Source: Hibiscus mutabilis (taxonomy: Eukaryota > Streptophyta > Magnoliopsida > Malvales > Malvaceae). From it: DNA of 64,000 bases. Position numbers and translations under genes: made by a program. Position 1 is the first letter of the stretch; every line of letters begins with the position of its first letter. Positions 45,224 to 56,865 of this stretch are shown here, piece by piece. Under the pieces are notes generated by a model. It did no database searches and had not been told where the DNA came from. It saw only the letters and a program-made list of their open reading frames with translations. The DNA is taken from NCBI GenBank assembly GCA_019671005.1, contig CM033752.1:2418001-2482000 (forward strand). Reading direction: 5' to 3'.

Positions 45224-47541
45224 ACCACCCGGGGTATCTCATCATCGTTGAAATGGATAAAATTGTCATCATTATGGTTATTTACCAACATGTTCACCGA
45301 AATGTCATTAGGAACGAAAGTTTATTTCAACACTTTTAAAAGTACATTTCGGTGTGATTCTGAACTCAATAGCAAGGATAATATCGATATACGAGCCACT
45401 AATTTACGAAGGTGCTCGACAATACTGTATTCACTATGTTTCAAGAACTTCAGGAATTCTTTTACTTCCTCCTCCTTGACTGGCTCATTGATAGGTGATT
45501 CTGATTCAACGCCATTCTTTTTCTCGGGATCAACCATCAAGGTCTTTCCTTTAGAATCTTCTGCTTCTTTGGGGACATATCGTCTCCCACTTCTGGTGAA
45601 AAAACCAACGTCATTCACTTCTTTTGAAGTGGCCTTGGAAGCATCATTCCCTTGAATTGTTATTTCGCAGTCATATCTCCATAAGACTTTCTTGTTATTT
45701 TGCAGTCGTATTTCTTTGATCCTGAGATGACCACGACCGGGAGATTACCCTTATGGTTATTCTTAGGGGATTCCTCTGTAGCGCAAATGTCTACCTCTTC
45801 GAACTTTGCTTCTTCGAAGAACTCTAACTCCTTATTATCAATCAAGGTTTGGATGAGATCTTTAAACTCCACACAATCTTGGATGTCATGATCTCCTTTA
45901 TCGTGGTATGGACAGTGGTCTTCAAAAATTTTCTTCTTGTTTCTTGAGCCTTACTGCAACATGCCTATTTTGACCATCTTCTGCCATACCCATCTTAATG
46001 GAGACTTTACCTCTTCAATACGAATTTTGATTCTCATATTCCCGTTATCAAGGATTGCATTTACTCCTGGCTCGTTATGATTGGGCAATGGGTTTCCATC
46101 TGCACCCTACCCCGTAGAGTCATCGAACCTTACAACCCCCATTTTTATGAACTTCTCAACAAGCTTCTAAAAGCGATACACTTCTCAATAGAATGCCATG
46201 TGATCCCTGCATGATAATCACACTGAGCATTGGGGTCATACCATTTGGAGTAAGAGGGTTGTATTGGTTTTGTATAATATGGAGACACCACGTGTGCATT
46301 GTATAAATTCTTGTATAACTCTGCGTACGTCACTGGGATATGAGTGAATTCTATATCTTCCATATTTGTCCTCTGATTGGATCATTGTTTTGAGGAAGTC
46401 TGGGTATTTGAGGTCATAGCTTTGGGTTGTCTGACTTTTGGCTATTTTGAATACCCGACATTATGGACACTTGTATTGTTGGCCTCACTTTCCTTCCTTT
46501 TATAATTTGATTTCTTCGAGTTTTCCTCGTCTTCAATCTGTCTACTTCGAATTGCATTTTCAATCATTTCTCTATTTATTATTATGTTGGAGAAATCTTT
46601 CGTCATACCTCCTAACATACGGCCGAGGAATAGTTTCTTTAGTGTACCGACAAAAAGTATTACTATCTCTTTTTCTAACAGTGGCGGCTGCACTCGCGCC
46701 GTTACATCTCTCCAGTGTTGTGTATATTGGCTGAAACTCTCGTTAGGTTTCTTTTCCATGTGCTATAATGTAACTCGATTAGGATTTATGTCGATAACAT
46801 GACTATACTGTTTAATAAATGCTTGTGCTAGATCTTCCCAAGAGTTAATTTTGGTACGACTAAATTGGTTGTACCATTTTGCAGCAAACCCCGTCGGCTA
46901 TCTTGAAAGCAGTGAATCAAAAGTGGGTCATTGTTAATATTTCATGTCATCCTCCTAACGAACATTGTAATGTGAGCTTTGGGGCAAGTGGTCCCATTGT
47001 ATTTTTCAAAATCGGGCATCTTGAACTTGGAAGGTAGAACCAGATCTGGAATTAGGCTCAATTCTCTTGCATTTACCCTAGGAACTTGGTCGGCGCTTTC
47101 TATAGCCTTAAATTTTTCTTCCATCTGTCTCCATTGATCTTCGAACTGTTTGGGCAGCTCCACCTTTAGTTTGTCAATTTCATTAAAATCATGAACGTTA
47201 TATTCGTTAGGGTCATCACGAGTTGTCATTCCCTCTTGCAGTGAATATTCAGCTGGAAATAAGCTGTTATTATGGTACAAGAGCTTCTATTGGGGGATGG
47301 GCCTTGAGAGGATTACCCGATTCGTCTATCAGTGCACTGGTATCTATAACGACAGCCTCCTTCCTCTCAGGATTCTTTCCTGACAACATCTCAGTTATCT
47401 TTGCTAACAAACCTTCTTGTAACTGTGAGATGTGGGTGCGAGTTTCTTGTTGTGTTTCCTCTAGCTTGTTCTCGATATTCTTCTTGATATCTTCATATGT
47501 TTTCTCAACCATTGCCAATCTCTCTTCTATGCTCTTAGCTT
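45224..47541 (-). pseudogene. Gag of element F
   Basis: N-terminal helical part MVEKTYEDIKKNIENKLEET at 47,516; capsid-type segment LVLPSKFKMPDFEKYNGTTC then PKAHITMFVRRMT near 46,950-47,040; MEKKPNESFSQYTQHWRDVT and PPLLEKEIVILFVGTLKK at 46,600-46,760; degenerate knuckle CDYHAGITWHSIEKC at 46,200-46,250. At least four frame breaks. The segment before and through the knuckle is the match to the small Gag-like frame of element B. Confidence 0.8.
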
Positions 47542-47829
47542 TGCTTCTGGTGAAGTAAGGGTATTGAATCTGTAGTTTTGTATGTCCCAGAATTACTACG
47601 ATAATAATTCTTTAAGAAATTAAAATTGTAGTAAAAATGGTATGATGCAGCGTGATGCAAATGCGAATAAGAACAATATGATGTACATGCAAAACATATC
47701 TTATATTAGTACCACAACATATTTTACACAAAAGGTGTTGATTCCAGTACAACTTTTAAAAGGAAACTTGCATTAGAACAAGTTTTTTTACATAAGGTGG
47801 GCATATTTCACATATATTGCTTGGCCTTA

Positions 47830-48733
47830 ACGCCCAAAGTCTTGATCTTCCGAAAGAACCATGCTAATTTCTTGCCTTGATTGGATTCTGACTCAGTTTG
47901 CAAGCTCAAAACATCGGCCTGAATGGCTAGAGTCTGCAAGTGTTCTGCTACTTCTCGTACTTGGACAAGAGCTTCCGTCGTAACACGGTCTCTATCCTGT
48001 ACTTGATCCCAAGACTATTGTAACCGTTCCTCCCAGTGGCTATCATTCCACATTTGGACTTCTTTAAAATTACTAATTTGCCCTTGGCAGGTTTGTAGAG
48101 CCATTTCTAACTCATCGACTTGTCTTTGCAAAGTCTCGTTCTTTTCTCTATTTAATTTTAGTTTAGCTATGGAATCTCGGCTACGGTGCCTCTATAGAGA
48201 TTCTTCTAGCTCAACAATTCAGCCTCTCAAACTTATATTCTCAGTCCTGCTACCGGATAATTCTTTTTTCATATCAGTTTACCGCGCCCGCACATCTCTA
48301 AATCGTCTTTCCCAAAGATCAACTCTATCACTTTCTTCTCAGATTTGAAGCTTCCATTTTGCATATGTCTTTCCAAGATCGGCATACCTTGCTGATGTGC
48401 GAAGCTTTTTGTAATCACTCTGTAACCCGCTCAAATCCTCTCCGACTTTGCTTTTTCCCTTTGTCAATCTCTCGATCTCTTGTTCTTGGGACTGCATGCC
48501 GAATTTCAACTGCTTTCTTTCATCTTCTAACCTTGATAATTGCATTTCCATCATGAAGTACTTCTTTTCAAAATCATGCTTCACGATCTCTATTTCTGAG
48601 GGATCAATCTGTAAATGCTCCTCTACCGGTATATTATTTTCTAGATTTGGTAAAGGAACGTCATTGTTGATTCTTTTATTTCTTCATTGTCGGTACTCGG
48701 GCGTAACTCTTGGTTTTTCATCGAACGACTCCA
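47830..48733 (-). pseudogene. Coiled-coil segment of element F
   Basis: It starts MESFDEKPRVTPEYRQ and continues with long heptad-like charged helices (SRLEDERKQLKFGMQSQEQE, IERLTKGKSKVGEDL, LERRFRDV-like). It has several stops, for example near 48,340. Ogre-type elements carry such a coiled coil between ORF1 and gag; its role is not established. The first 81 codons (48,584-48,339) are open. Confidence 0.65.
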
Positions 48734-48749
48734 TCCTGTAAATGTCATT

Positions 48750-49827
48750 TCATGTCTTGGTGATCATGGCAATAGTTTTCTTGTAGTATTTACCCTTGTA
48801 TGGAAATTCAGAGGTGGCTAGTCCTCTTGTTGCCAGGATGAATTGCCTCGACCTGTATTGCCTGGATACTAATTCCACCCCAGATTCCAAGTAGGGGGAC
48901 CCAGTCATAGTCTTCGCACTTGTATATAATACTCTCGGGAAAGAACCAACGCGCTTTTCAGATGATGTATTTCTCATTGAGGTTTCGAAAAATAGCCATC
49001 CATTTGTCATGAGAGATGTTTTCCTGCCTTGGTGTAGACGCTGGGTCTTTTAACGGTGAGTAACTCTCAAAGCATGCTCGATACGAAACTTTCTTCGGTT
49101 TCCAAAAGTGGTTATGAAACCAAACCAACAAGAGTTGGGCGCAACCAATGAACCTTCCCTCTCCGCTTCTTCTGCAAGCGCTGAGAGACCTGAAAGTTTC
49201 AGCTAGAATTGCTGGAACAGGGGTAATCCCCTTGTTGAGGTGATCGAATAATTCCATAACAGCATCGTCAATGTACCCCAATGGTTTGGAAAAGATAACC
49301 AAACCATAGATGGTCAGGGCAAACATTTCGACCTGTTTTTCTCGCTTGGTTTAGACCCGAATCAAGTCTCGTATGAATTCCCAGGAGATGTACTTGGTTT
49401 CGCCTTTTTCTTTAATCTTGGCTATGGCCCATTGTTCGTCCATGCCGGTCATCTTGAGCAGCTTTTTCTAGAATGCCAGAGAATTAGGAGACTTGAAGTA
49501 GACTTTATCAACTTGAATTTTCGGATAATGGATCAAAGCAGTGTATTCTTCAATCGTTGGTACCAAATCGACATCTCTTAGAGTAAAGCAACTGTAGGTA
49601 GGGTTCCAGAACTGGACAGGGGCTCAAAACAAAACTTTATCGACATTGATGTCTAGTAGATGAGGTAAATCACCGTAGTTGCTGTAGAATAACTGCTTAC
49701 TTTATTTATCCCACAGTCCTGACTTTTCGCCTTCCAACAGACTGCCCCCTTTTTGGTGCTGAGTTTCTTCTGACCATCTTCGCACACCTAGGTTTTCTTC
49801 CACCTTATCAAGAAATCGGTTCTCCAT
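48750..49827 (-). pseudogene. ORF1 protein of element F
   Basis: It starts at the ATG at 49,827 (MENRFLDKVEENLGVRRW) and continues in pieces: LAFWKKLLKMT-like near 49,450-49,490, SKPLGYIDDAVMELFDHLNK and SACRRSGEGRFIGCAQLLLV at 49,326-48,958, then RGLATSEFPYKGKYYKKT near 48,800. This is the extra ORF ahead of gag in Ogre elements, of unknown function and related to uncharacterised plant domains. Several in-frame stops and at least one shift near 48,990. Confidence 0.7.
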
Positions 49828-50648
49828 AGCAGATCCTTTGTAACAGTTGAACTTGCCTCAACATCTTTTTAATAATAAAAATGAAGAATGCAATGCAATG
49901 GCAAAGAAAATCAAAACAAAACAAAATACGTTAGTCTCGGGTAATATCAAAATAATAAATAAAAGCTGAATTAAATATCCCTAAAACATGTTTTCTACCC
50001 GACATGCTTTTAGAAAAGAAAAATACAACCTACCCCATCATGCTATCTACATGCATGCTTGTTTTGCATAAAATATAGACATGGTATCTACTTATTGCGA
50101 AATAAATAAACAAAATAATAAATACTGAAATTAAAGGGCATAAATAAAGAAAATAGAACCCCCATCAACACTTTCTACTTATGTACTTATAGGGTGATTC
50201 TCTAAACGGATAGAGTTCCGGTATGGCTCTAGAGAAGGTGGACTTCTATAGCTCACTATATGTGGTTGGGTTCTAAGAAAGGTCCCGAATTGTACAAATT
50301 ATTCTGCTAAGGGTAGTAAGCACAATTCAGGGGGATATATTTCTCTAGGTCTGCACGGAGACGAAAATCTCACAAAGACAAATGGACGTATATCCCGGAA
50401 GCGATCCACTATCCTGCACGGAGGCAGTACCTCACGAAGGAGTAGCTTCTCTCTTCCACTTAAAAAGGGACGGAGCTCGGGTTCAGAGCTCATGATATGC
50501 AAACTCATGGAAGCAATTTTTTTAAAAAAATTGTAAAATACTTTTAAAATAATAAGAAGGGATCACAAAATAAATTAAACCGAATTTATAGCTTCCACTC
50601 GTTAAGACAAAAGAGTAATCGACCGGTGGCTCGACTCTAAAAAAAGGT
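49828..50648 (-). other. Untranslated leader of element F
   Basis: No supported ORF. On the minus strand it has CTCCTTCGTGAGG, CTCCGTGCAGG and similar phrases at 50,340-50,450, comparable to those in the leader of element B. Confidence 0.55.
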
Positions 50649-50650
50649 CT

Positions 50651-50665
50651 CCAACGGAGTCGCCA
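50651..50665 (-). other. Primer binding site of element F
   Basis: TGGCGACTCCGTTGG on the minus strand, three bases from the LTR end, is the same type as in element B (TGGCGACTCCGCTGG). Confidence 0.75.
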
Positions 50666-51289
50666 AGTTGTAATAACGGCCCCGTGACGCGATTAGGTGC
50701 TGGACGCGTTCTTACGAAAAATATTTTGGTTGGAATGGAGTCGCCACCAATCTTTTTAGTTTAGGTGAGATTGGATCACCTAAAAACCCGATTATTTTAA
50801 TAAAACTTGTTTTTGTGTTATTTTATTAAAACACGAGTTTTGATATGCGAAAACCAGAAAAATAGGTTTGGGAGTCAGTTACGTGTGGGGAAGGATGAGC
50901 ACCCCCAAAACGCCCAAAATTAGTACCGGGTCGATTACTTATTGTCTTGACGATGGAAATTAAAGATTTGAATTTAATTTAAAATTTGTGATCCCGTTGA
51001 GATATTTCAGAAAATATTTTATTTAAAAGAAATTTACACCCCAACAACCGGGGCATAATTTCCTATTAGATTCCGAATAGGAACCTATTTTGAAAATTAT
51101 GGTTTAGGATTTAAAATGAGATCTTCCGATAGAGATTAGTGGAAAGCGACATCTCTTACATTTAAAATACGTTTTTCACAATAATTCTCTAAAAACATTT
51201 TAATTAAAAAAACATCTAGGAGGTATACGAATATATATTGGATCGTAAATGTTATGCAAATAATAATGTTAATAATAATAAAATAATAG

Positions 51290-51291
51290 TA

Positions 51292-51327
<36 letters not shown>

Positions 51328-51330
51328 CTT
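51290..51330. repeat. (AAT)n microsatellite in the LTR of element F
   Basis: About ten uninterrupted AAT/ATA trinucleotides, with looser AATAAT and ATAGTA runs continuing to about 51,430. Confidence 0.85.
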
Positions 51331-51591
51331 GTAATAATAATAATATATAATAAAATGTAAATGTAATTTACGTAATAATAATAGTAATGAATATATTATT
51401 AGTAATAGTAATAATAATACTAATATATAATAAAAAGAATTAAAAAAAATAACTAAAAACAGTGGTTAAAACAAAACCAGAAACTAAGGGCCGAAATCTA
51501 AGGATATAGAGGTGGAGGGATTGCGGGCATAATTTCCCCATCCTTTAATATGCGCGGGTCTCCTCAGCCGGGTTGTACGCGGGTTATAGAG

Positions 51592-51647
51592 CCAAAACGA
51601 CGTCGTTTTGGTCCTTTAAGGCCGGCACCAAAACAACGTCGTTTTGG
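51592..51647 (-). promoter_or_regulatory. Paired ACGT palindromes in the LTR promoter of element F
   Basis: CCAAAACGACGTCGTTTTGG (51,592-51,611) is a perfect 20-bp palindrome. CCAAAACAACGTCGTTTTGG (51,628-51,647) differs by one base. Both are centred on ACGT, the core bound by plant bZIP factors, and in LTR orientation they sit just upstream of CTCTATAACC. A promoter role is inference. Confidence 0.5.
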
Positions 51648-52537
51648 TTAGGTCTTAAATAGCCCAAAAATGCCCCAAAAATCTTTTTTACTCTGATATC
51701 CAACAAAACCACAAAAAAAACTCTCCCCTTTGCCGATTCGGAGCTTAGTGCCCCCAGCCGGCCGCCGTACGTCGTCGCTCACCGGTGACGGTTGCCGCCG
51801 TCCACGACTGCCGGACAACATGCAAATATATCGTTTGATTCGGTGTTTTACCCTAAAGCCAAATCCAAGGTTCGTTTTTCCTCAATTTCTCTCCATTTTT
51901 GTAGATCTAAAAAAACATCCGATTTAATTTTTTTTTTCCTTTTTTGGTTGTTCGAACTACACTGCTTCTTCTTTTTTCTTTATTTTTTTTGCTTGTTCGA
52001 TTTTTTTCCTCCTCTAATCTGTTTTTCGTATCTTTTTGATCGATTTTCCCTCTATTTTCCGATCTATATTCCTCTCTAAAAACCATTTTATTTGCCGGTT
52101 CGAATCCTTTTTAAAGGGATTCAAAATTGGGTAATTTGAAAAATATGAAACAGGTGGCGGCTTTTGGATGTGGTGACAAGGCACCACGTGGCCGACATGG
52201 GCGGTGGGGATGGATGACAAAGCAAATATGGCAGAGGGTGGCGAAGCAATGATATGGTGACAAGGATGGGGCGTCGTTAGCGGCTAAGGGGCGGCTGCGG
52301 CTAGGGTTTTCGGCGGCGGCGGCTAAGTGTGTGTAGCAGCTACGGTTTTGTGTATCTTAGGGTTAAATTAGTTTTAGGGTTTTTTCAAATTTGGGTTAGA
52401 TATGGGTTTAGTTTAAGTTATGGGTTTGTAAAGGGTAATTGGGCCGGGTGGTATAATTGAGTTAATGGGTTGTTGGTTTTGTTATTTGAATTGTATGTAT
52501 AATGGACTTTAAAGCCCGGATAAAATGAGTTATTACA

Positions 52538-53381
52538 AACTCGATTGGCATAAATAATAATATAAATAATAGTATGATTAAAGGTATATATGCGCGTGTG
52601 TATAAATTATAATCTATGCACCTGTTGAAATTATTCAATTGATTTCCTTCGCCTTAGATAGCTTGACCATTTGTTATATTTACCGGAGAATGAGTTTTAT
52701 ATAATGAAAGTATTAACTATCCTAATCCGAATTCGGACTAAATATTTTTATCCATCAAATATTTGAATCCACAAAAAATTGTATTCAAAATTTTAAAGGA
52801 TAATTTTAGTCCTTAATATTTATAATTTGTGTCACTTTAGCTCTCATCCTTTTTTCAGAATAAATTTAACCCTCAACTTATATTTTTTGTCAAGTTATTT
52901 ATTTTTTTTAAATAGCATACACATTAAACCGTTAAAAACTTAACGATAATAACATGACACATACATATGACAAGACATTTTAAATGATATAGCATCTAAC
53001 CTCTTAAATGTTTACCCGTGGAATATAATTTATTTTTATATAAATATAAAAAAAATTAAATATTGAAAAAAAAAACTCAAAAAAACTTTAAATATCAAAT
53101 GAATTTTTTATGGAACTAAAAAAAAACTCAAAATATTGAAACAAACATATAAACCGTAAAATTTACTTAACATCTCCACAATTTTTTATTGCTTTTAGTT
53201 TTCTCAATATATGGAGTTCACAGTAATGTGTTATAAGAATCCATTACATTTTCAGATTAAAAGAAAACTACAAATCAATCACATTGAAAGATTAGATAAT
53301 GAAATGAACCACATCAAGCAAACTGTCTTATTAAGTTCGATGAAAGTGACAATTTGCAATCCCGGAATCGAAAAACGGGTC
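52538..53381. other. Intergenic region between element F and CYP38
   Basis: AT-rich, with runs of A and T (52,880-53,180). The right end is the likely 3' UTR of CYP38. No other gene seen. Confidence 0.55.
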
Positions 53382-55951
53382 CTAACCAGCAATCTTATAG
53401 CTCGGATTGACTAGATTATCTAGGCCGGAAACCAGTTTAATCGACTCGATAACGTCACCAACCTTAACGTCTGCCAAGAAATCCTGATTTTCCGTCACAT
53501 ATCCGAACACGGCATATCGACCATCCAATATATTAGCGTTACTCGGTGTTAGTTCGCTTTCTTTTAATAGCCAGAATACCTGGCTCGAGGCAGAGTTATT
53601 CTCGAACTCCTGTTGGAAATAAAAGGGTGATTGAAGAGAAAAAGAAACATCATAATAAAAGGAAATGACAGAGAGTTCGAGTTAATATATCCTCACGTCT
53701 CGAGCCATTGCCATGGTTCCGAAAGCATTGAAGGGAAGCCTTGTCTGAGCCTTGTACAAACCAAGCTCCTGCTCGGATGCAAATAGCGAACTCTCTCAGT
53801 TTTGATAAAGCATGGATTCGATACAGATTCCGTTTCGTTTAGCTCCGAACACCAATACAAGAGAAAGGAGAGCTTACCTCCAGAGTTTCTCCATACACGG
53901 GTGCTTTCTCCCCATCAACCATGATTTCTAACGGTATTGTCCGCGTTTTCTCGGTACTGGGATCGATAAAGCCCTCTGCAGGACCTTCAGGATCTCCGGT
54001 TTGAACAACAAACCCATCCGCTGCAGCAAATCCATGAAGATGCAACTTAAAAGTCTACACGTAACTTTGACAATGATGAATGAACTATATTCCTAGATTC
54101 GAACATTTTCCGACAGACAATGAATCTAAGAACACAATAAAGGAGAATCAAGAGCTACCTCTCTGAATTTCCATGCCATCATAGAAGTGCCTCTGAACGA
54201 GGTCAACGAAATTCCCGGCTGTCACAGGGGCATTATACCCATCGAGAACTATACGGAAAACACACTCCTCTACGTTTGGGTTGTCCTTGACTTTGACCTT
54301 CATATCCACAGCTGCTCTCCCCTTCAAAAGCGGCATATTCCGATATTCTTCCTGTACTTCGTATGGGAAGCCATCTACCATATCCTCTTCAACACTGCAG
54401 AAACCCAATGCCCGATGAAGATCTCAACTGCAGTCAGTGACAAGGGTATCTATGAGAATAGTTTATTTTAAGAGGCTCAACTTTTAAGTCCTTCCCCAAC
54501 TTCTACGATGAAAGTACGGTACGGATATCTACCATTAACAAACTACGTAGCTCGTTTGAGGGCTAACAAGGCTAAGTTCGCCATATGATATGGGATACGG
54601 TTTTTAAGGCATTATGAATCGAGGCTAGCTTCAAGTATTTGCAACTTAGAAAACCTACCATCTACAAGGATCATCTCCCGGTTGGTTCCGAAAAACTGAT
54701 TGAAACTAACGCCAAGTCTTTGTTCTAGAGTCTATAATCTAAGCAGAGAAAGCTAATCTTTGAGCAATATGTCTTAAAGATTGAGATACTCACTCTCCAA
54801 CATATTGAAGCAGCTCCTTCTGTTTAGGTCCCACAGCGTCCCTATTCCGATCCTCCACGATCTGTTGTAGCTCCTCCATCCCGACTGCCAGCTTGTCGAG
54901 CAATTCCACTCCATGATCCTTCTTTGCTTCGGCTAATCCCGAGACAATTAACTTTTTCCCTTGCTTGAGAGCTCGAGACGCTTGCCTCACATTCTAGATT
55001 TTATACAAAGATAAACCCTAAGACCATCACTCAGAGAAGCATATAAAGATAAGCAAGGGAGCCTTACTCGCTCGACGGAGTCGAGTGCCTTGACACCGGC
55101 AATCTTGAGACTCTCGGATATATCTTCGATTGGCTTCTGCACTTCTCTAACAGCTTTATTGTTTATGGGCAATGCATGCCTCAACAAAGCTCCAGGGTCC
55201 TTGATTGGAGGCCCAGAGATTAAAACAGACAAATCTGGGAATGGAGGATTAGCTGCATAAGCATTAGGGGACCAATCAAGTGATGGGATTCCATTCATCA
55301 ACAGCTCAGCTGCCAAAACAATGGAGATTGCACATTTCTTCAGGGAAAATGGCCTCCCTTTCTGCTAAAAAAACAATCTTTGCATAAAAAACCAATCTTC
55401 ACACCCCAAAAGAACCCTTTTCTGCTAAAAAAGATCCGATCTTTGCATCACATTAACTGCGTCAAAAGACTAATCTTTACCCCCAAATATAAAAAGAGAT
55501 ATTTTGATACACAACATGTGAATAAACCTTCCTATTTAAACTATACAATCTAAAGTCTAAATCACTAACTCCACAACCTTAAATCCTAATCTCTAAATTC
55601 TAAACTCTAACTTCTGAACCCGACATCCTAAGTTATAAACTAAACCTCTAGACTCTAAATTTGACAAGCTTATGTAGCTTACACAAGCATGTATATTAAA
55701 GTTTTTCTCATATAAAAATGGTAGCATCCCATTAATGAATCATATCCATCAAATGCAATAAAAATGGTGGCAAAAAAAGTAAAAAAGAAAACCCAAACCT
55801 GTTCATTATGAAGCTGACACTGAACATGTTTCTGGGGACTATATTTAGGAAGGTTTTGAGTTCTTAGAAAGCTTGAACCTTTAGTGATTGGGCTAATACA
55901 TTTAGAGGCAGCTAAAGAAGAGTAACAGTTAGCAGAGATGATAGCTGCCAT
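53382..55951 (-). CDS. CYP38: CYP38 thylakoid-lumen cyclophilin, 7 exons, complete
   Basis: Exons: 55951-55799, 55361-55068, 54993-54794, 54394-54159, 54020-53878, 53768-53697, 53609-53382. Together they give 441 residues in one unbroken frame, close to the ~437 of Arabidopsis CYP38. All introns are GT-AG. Residues 1-~50 are a Ser-rich chloroplast transit peptide. CAISIVLAAELLMN then SPNAYAANPP is a lumen-targeting signal with an AYA-like cleavage site. An N-terminal helical bundle follows (SVLISGPPIKDP, IAGVKALDSVERNVRQASRA), then a C-terminal cyclophilin-type domain (DGYNAPVTAGNFVDLVQRHF, FVVQTGDPEGPAEGF, NAFGTMAMARDEFE, SSQVFWLLKESELTPSNANI, YAVFGYVTE). The family assists photosystem II assembly and repair and is thought to lack strong isomerase activity. 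Identification is strong. Confidence 0.95.
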
Positions 55952-56110
55952 TTTAAGAGACGAGAACTAACAAATATTTAGAATCCAATGCAAAAAATGG
56001 GTAATGAAATTGATTTCAAACAGGAAAGAAAGTTTTCTGAGATGGAGAAAAAGATAAGATTGTTGCCGGGTTTAGAGTACAGACACAAATGATGTTACCT
56101 AAAACATATA

Positions 56111-56856
56111 GGGAAAACTATGTCCAAGGTCACTTATTTATGATCTAGTAACAAATAAATCAATTCTCTTCTAAAACTTCTAAAAAAGTCGTTCAATTAA
56201 AATTTTTATTATAAACATGTCACTCAATTAACATATTATTTGTTACAAACATGTCACTCTGTTTACAAATATGTCATTTATCTTTGTTATAATAACATTC
56301 TTAGTCCCAGAACTTATACATTTTATTATTTTTTTCTAATCTAAAACAATTCAACAAATTTAATCATCCATATTTAAAAAAAATCCATCAATTTAGTTTT
56401 TTATTTTTACAATACTATCAAAGCAAGCGAACCCATTAGATCAAATCAATAGATCAATAATTGTATTATGCTATAAAGCAACAACAAATTATTGTTAAAC
56501 TTTTTATTATATAAAATTTTTTTGATATAAGAACAAAAGTTTTAAGAGAAGAATAAAGATTAAAATATTGAAAATTTTAATTGTTAAGAGTTAAATTCAT
56601 TAAATTATTTTAAATTAAGATCAAATTGATTGTTTAAATTTTGAAGACTAAAAATGTTAGATCATGTTGTATTAGAAGAAAAGTAACTTGTTTATAATAA
56701 TATGTTAATTGAATGACTTGTTTGTAATTATTTTTTAAATTAAAGTGTTATATTTGTGATAATTTTTTAATTGAGCGACGTATGAAATATGTTTAGAAAA
56801 AAATAATATGTTTTTATGAAATCAATTAGTTAAATGATTTTGGATGTAGTTTACCT
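56111..56856. mobile_element. Mutator-like non-autonomous element 2, upstream of CYP38
   Basis: Terminal inverted repeats of roughly 170 bp: GGGAAAACTATGTCC on the left, and AGGTAAACTACATCC on the complement of the right end, with matches continuing inward (CAATTAACATATTAT on both). The flanks AAACATATA (56,102-56,110) and AAACATCTA (56,857-56,865) match at 8 of 9 bases. AT-rich, no ORF. It lies 160 bases from the CYP38 start codon, within the promoter or 5' UTR. Confidence 0.75.
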
Positions 56857-56865
56857 AAACATCTA

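Larger units (their letters stand above)
40977..52537 (-). mobile_element. Tat/Ogre-like LTR retrotransposon F, decayed and 3'-truncated
   Basis: Read on the minus strand: 5' LTR (52,537-50,669), primer site, leader, ORF1, coiled coil, Gag with knuckle, protease, RT, RNase H and the first part of integrase. It stops at 40,977. The rest of integrase, the purine tract and the 3' LTR are missing, so no target duplication can be checked. ORF1 ahead of gag and the TGGCGACTCC primer site mark the Ogre/Tat lineage. Many stops and shifts make it inactive. It lies between FTB and CYP38. Confidence 0.85.
50669..52537 (-). repeat. 5' LTR of element F
   Basis: On the minus strand it starts TGTAATAACTCATTTTATCC and ends GTTATTACA, 1869 bp with TG...CA termini. 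It contains an AAT/ATA microsatellite (51,290-51,330), two 20-bp palindromes (51,592-51,647), and a TATA-like CTCTATAACC next to them (51,581-51,591). Confidence 0.85.
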
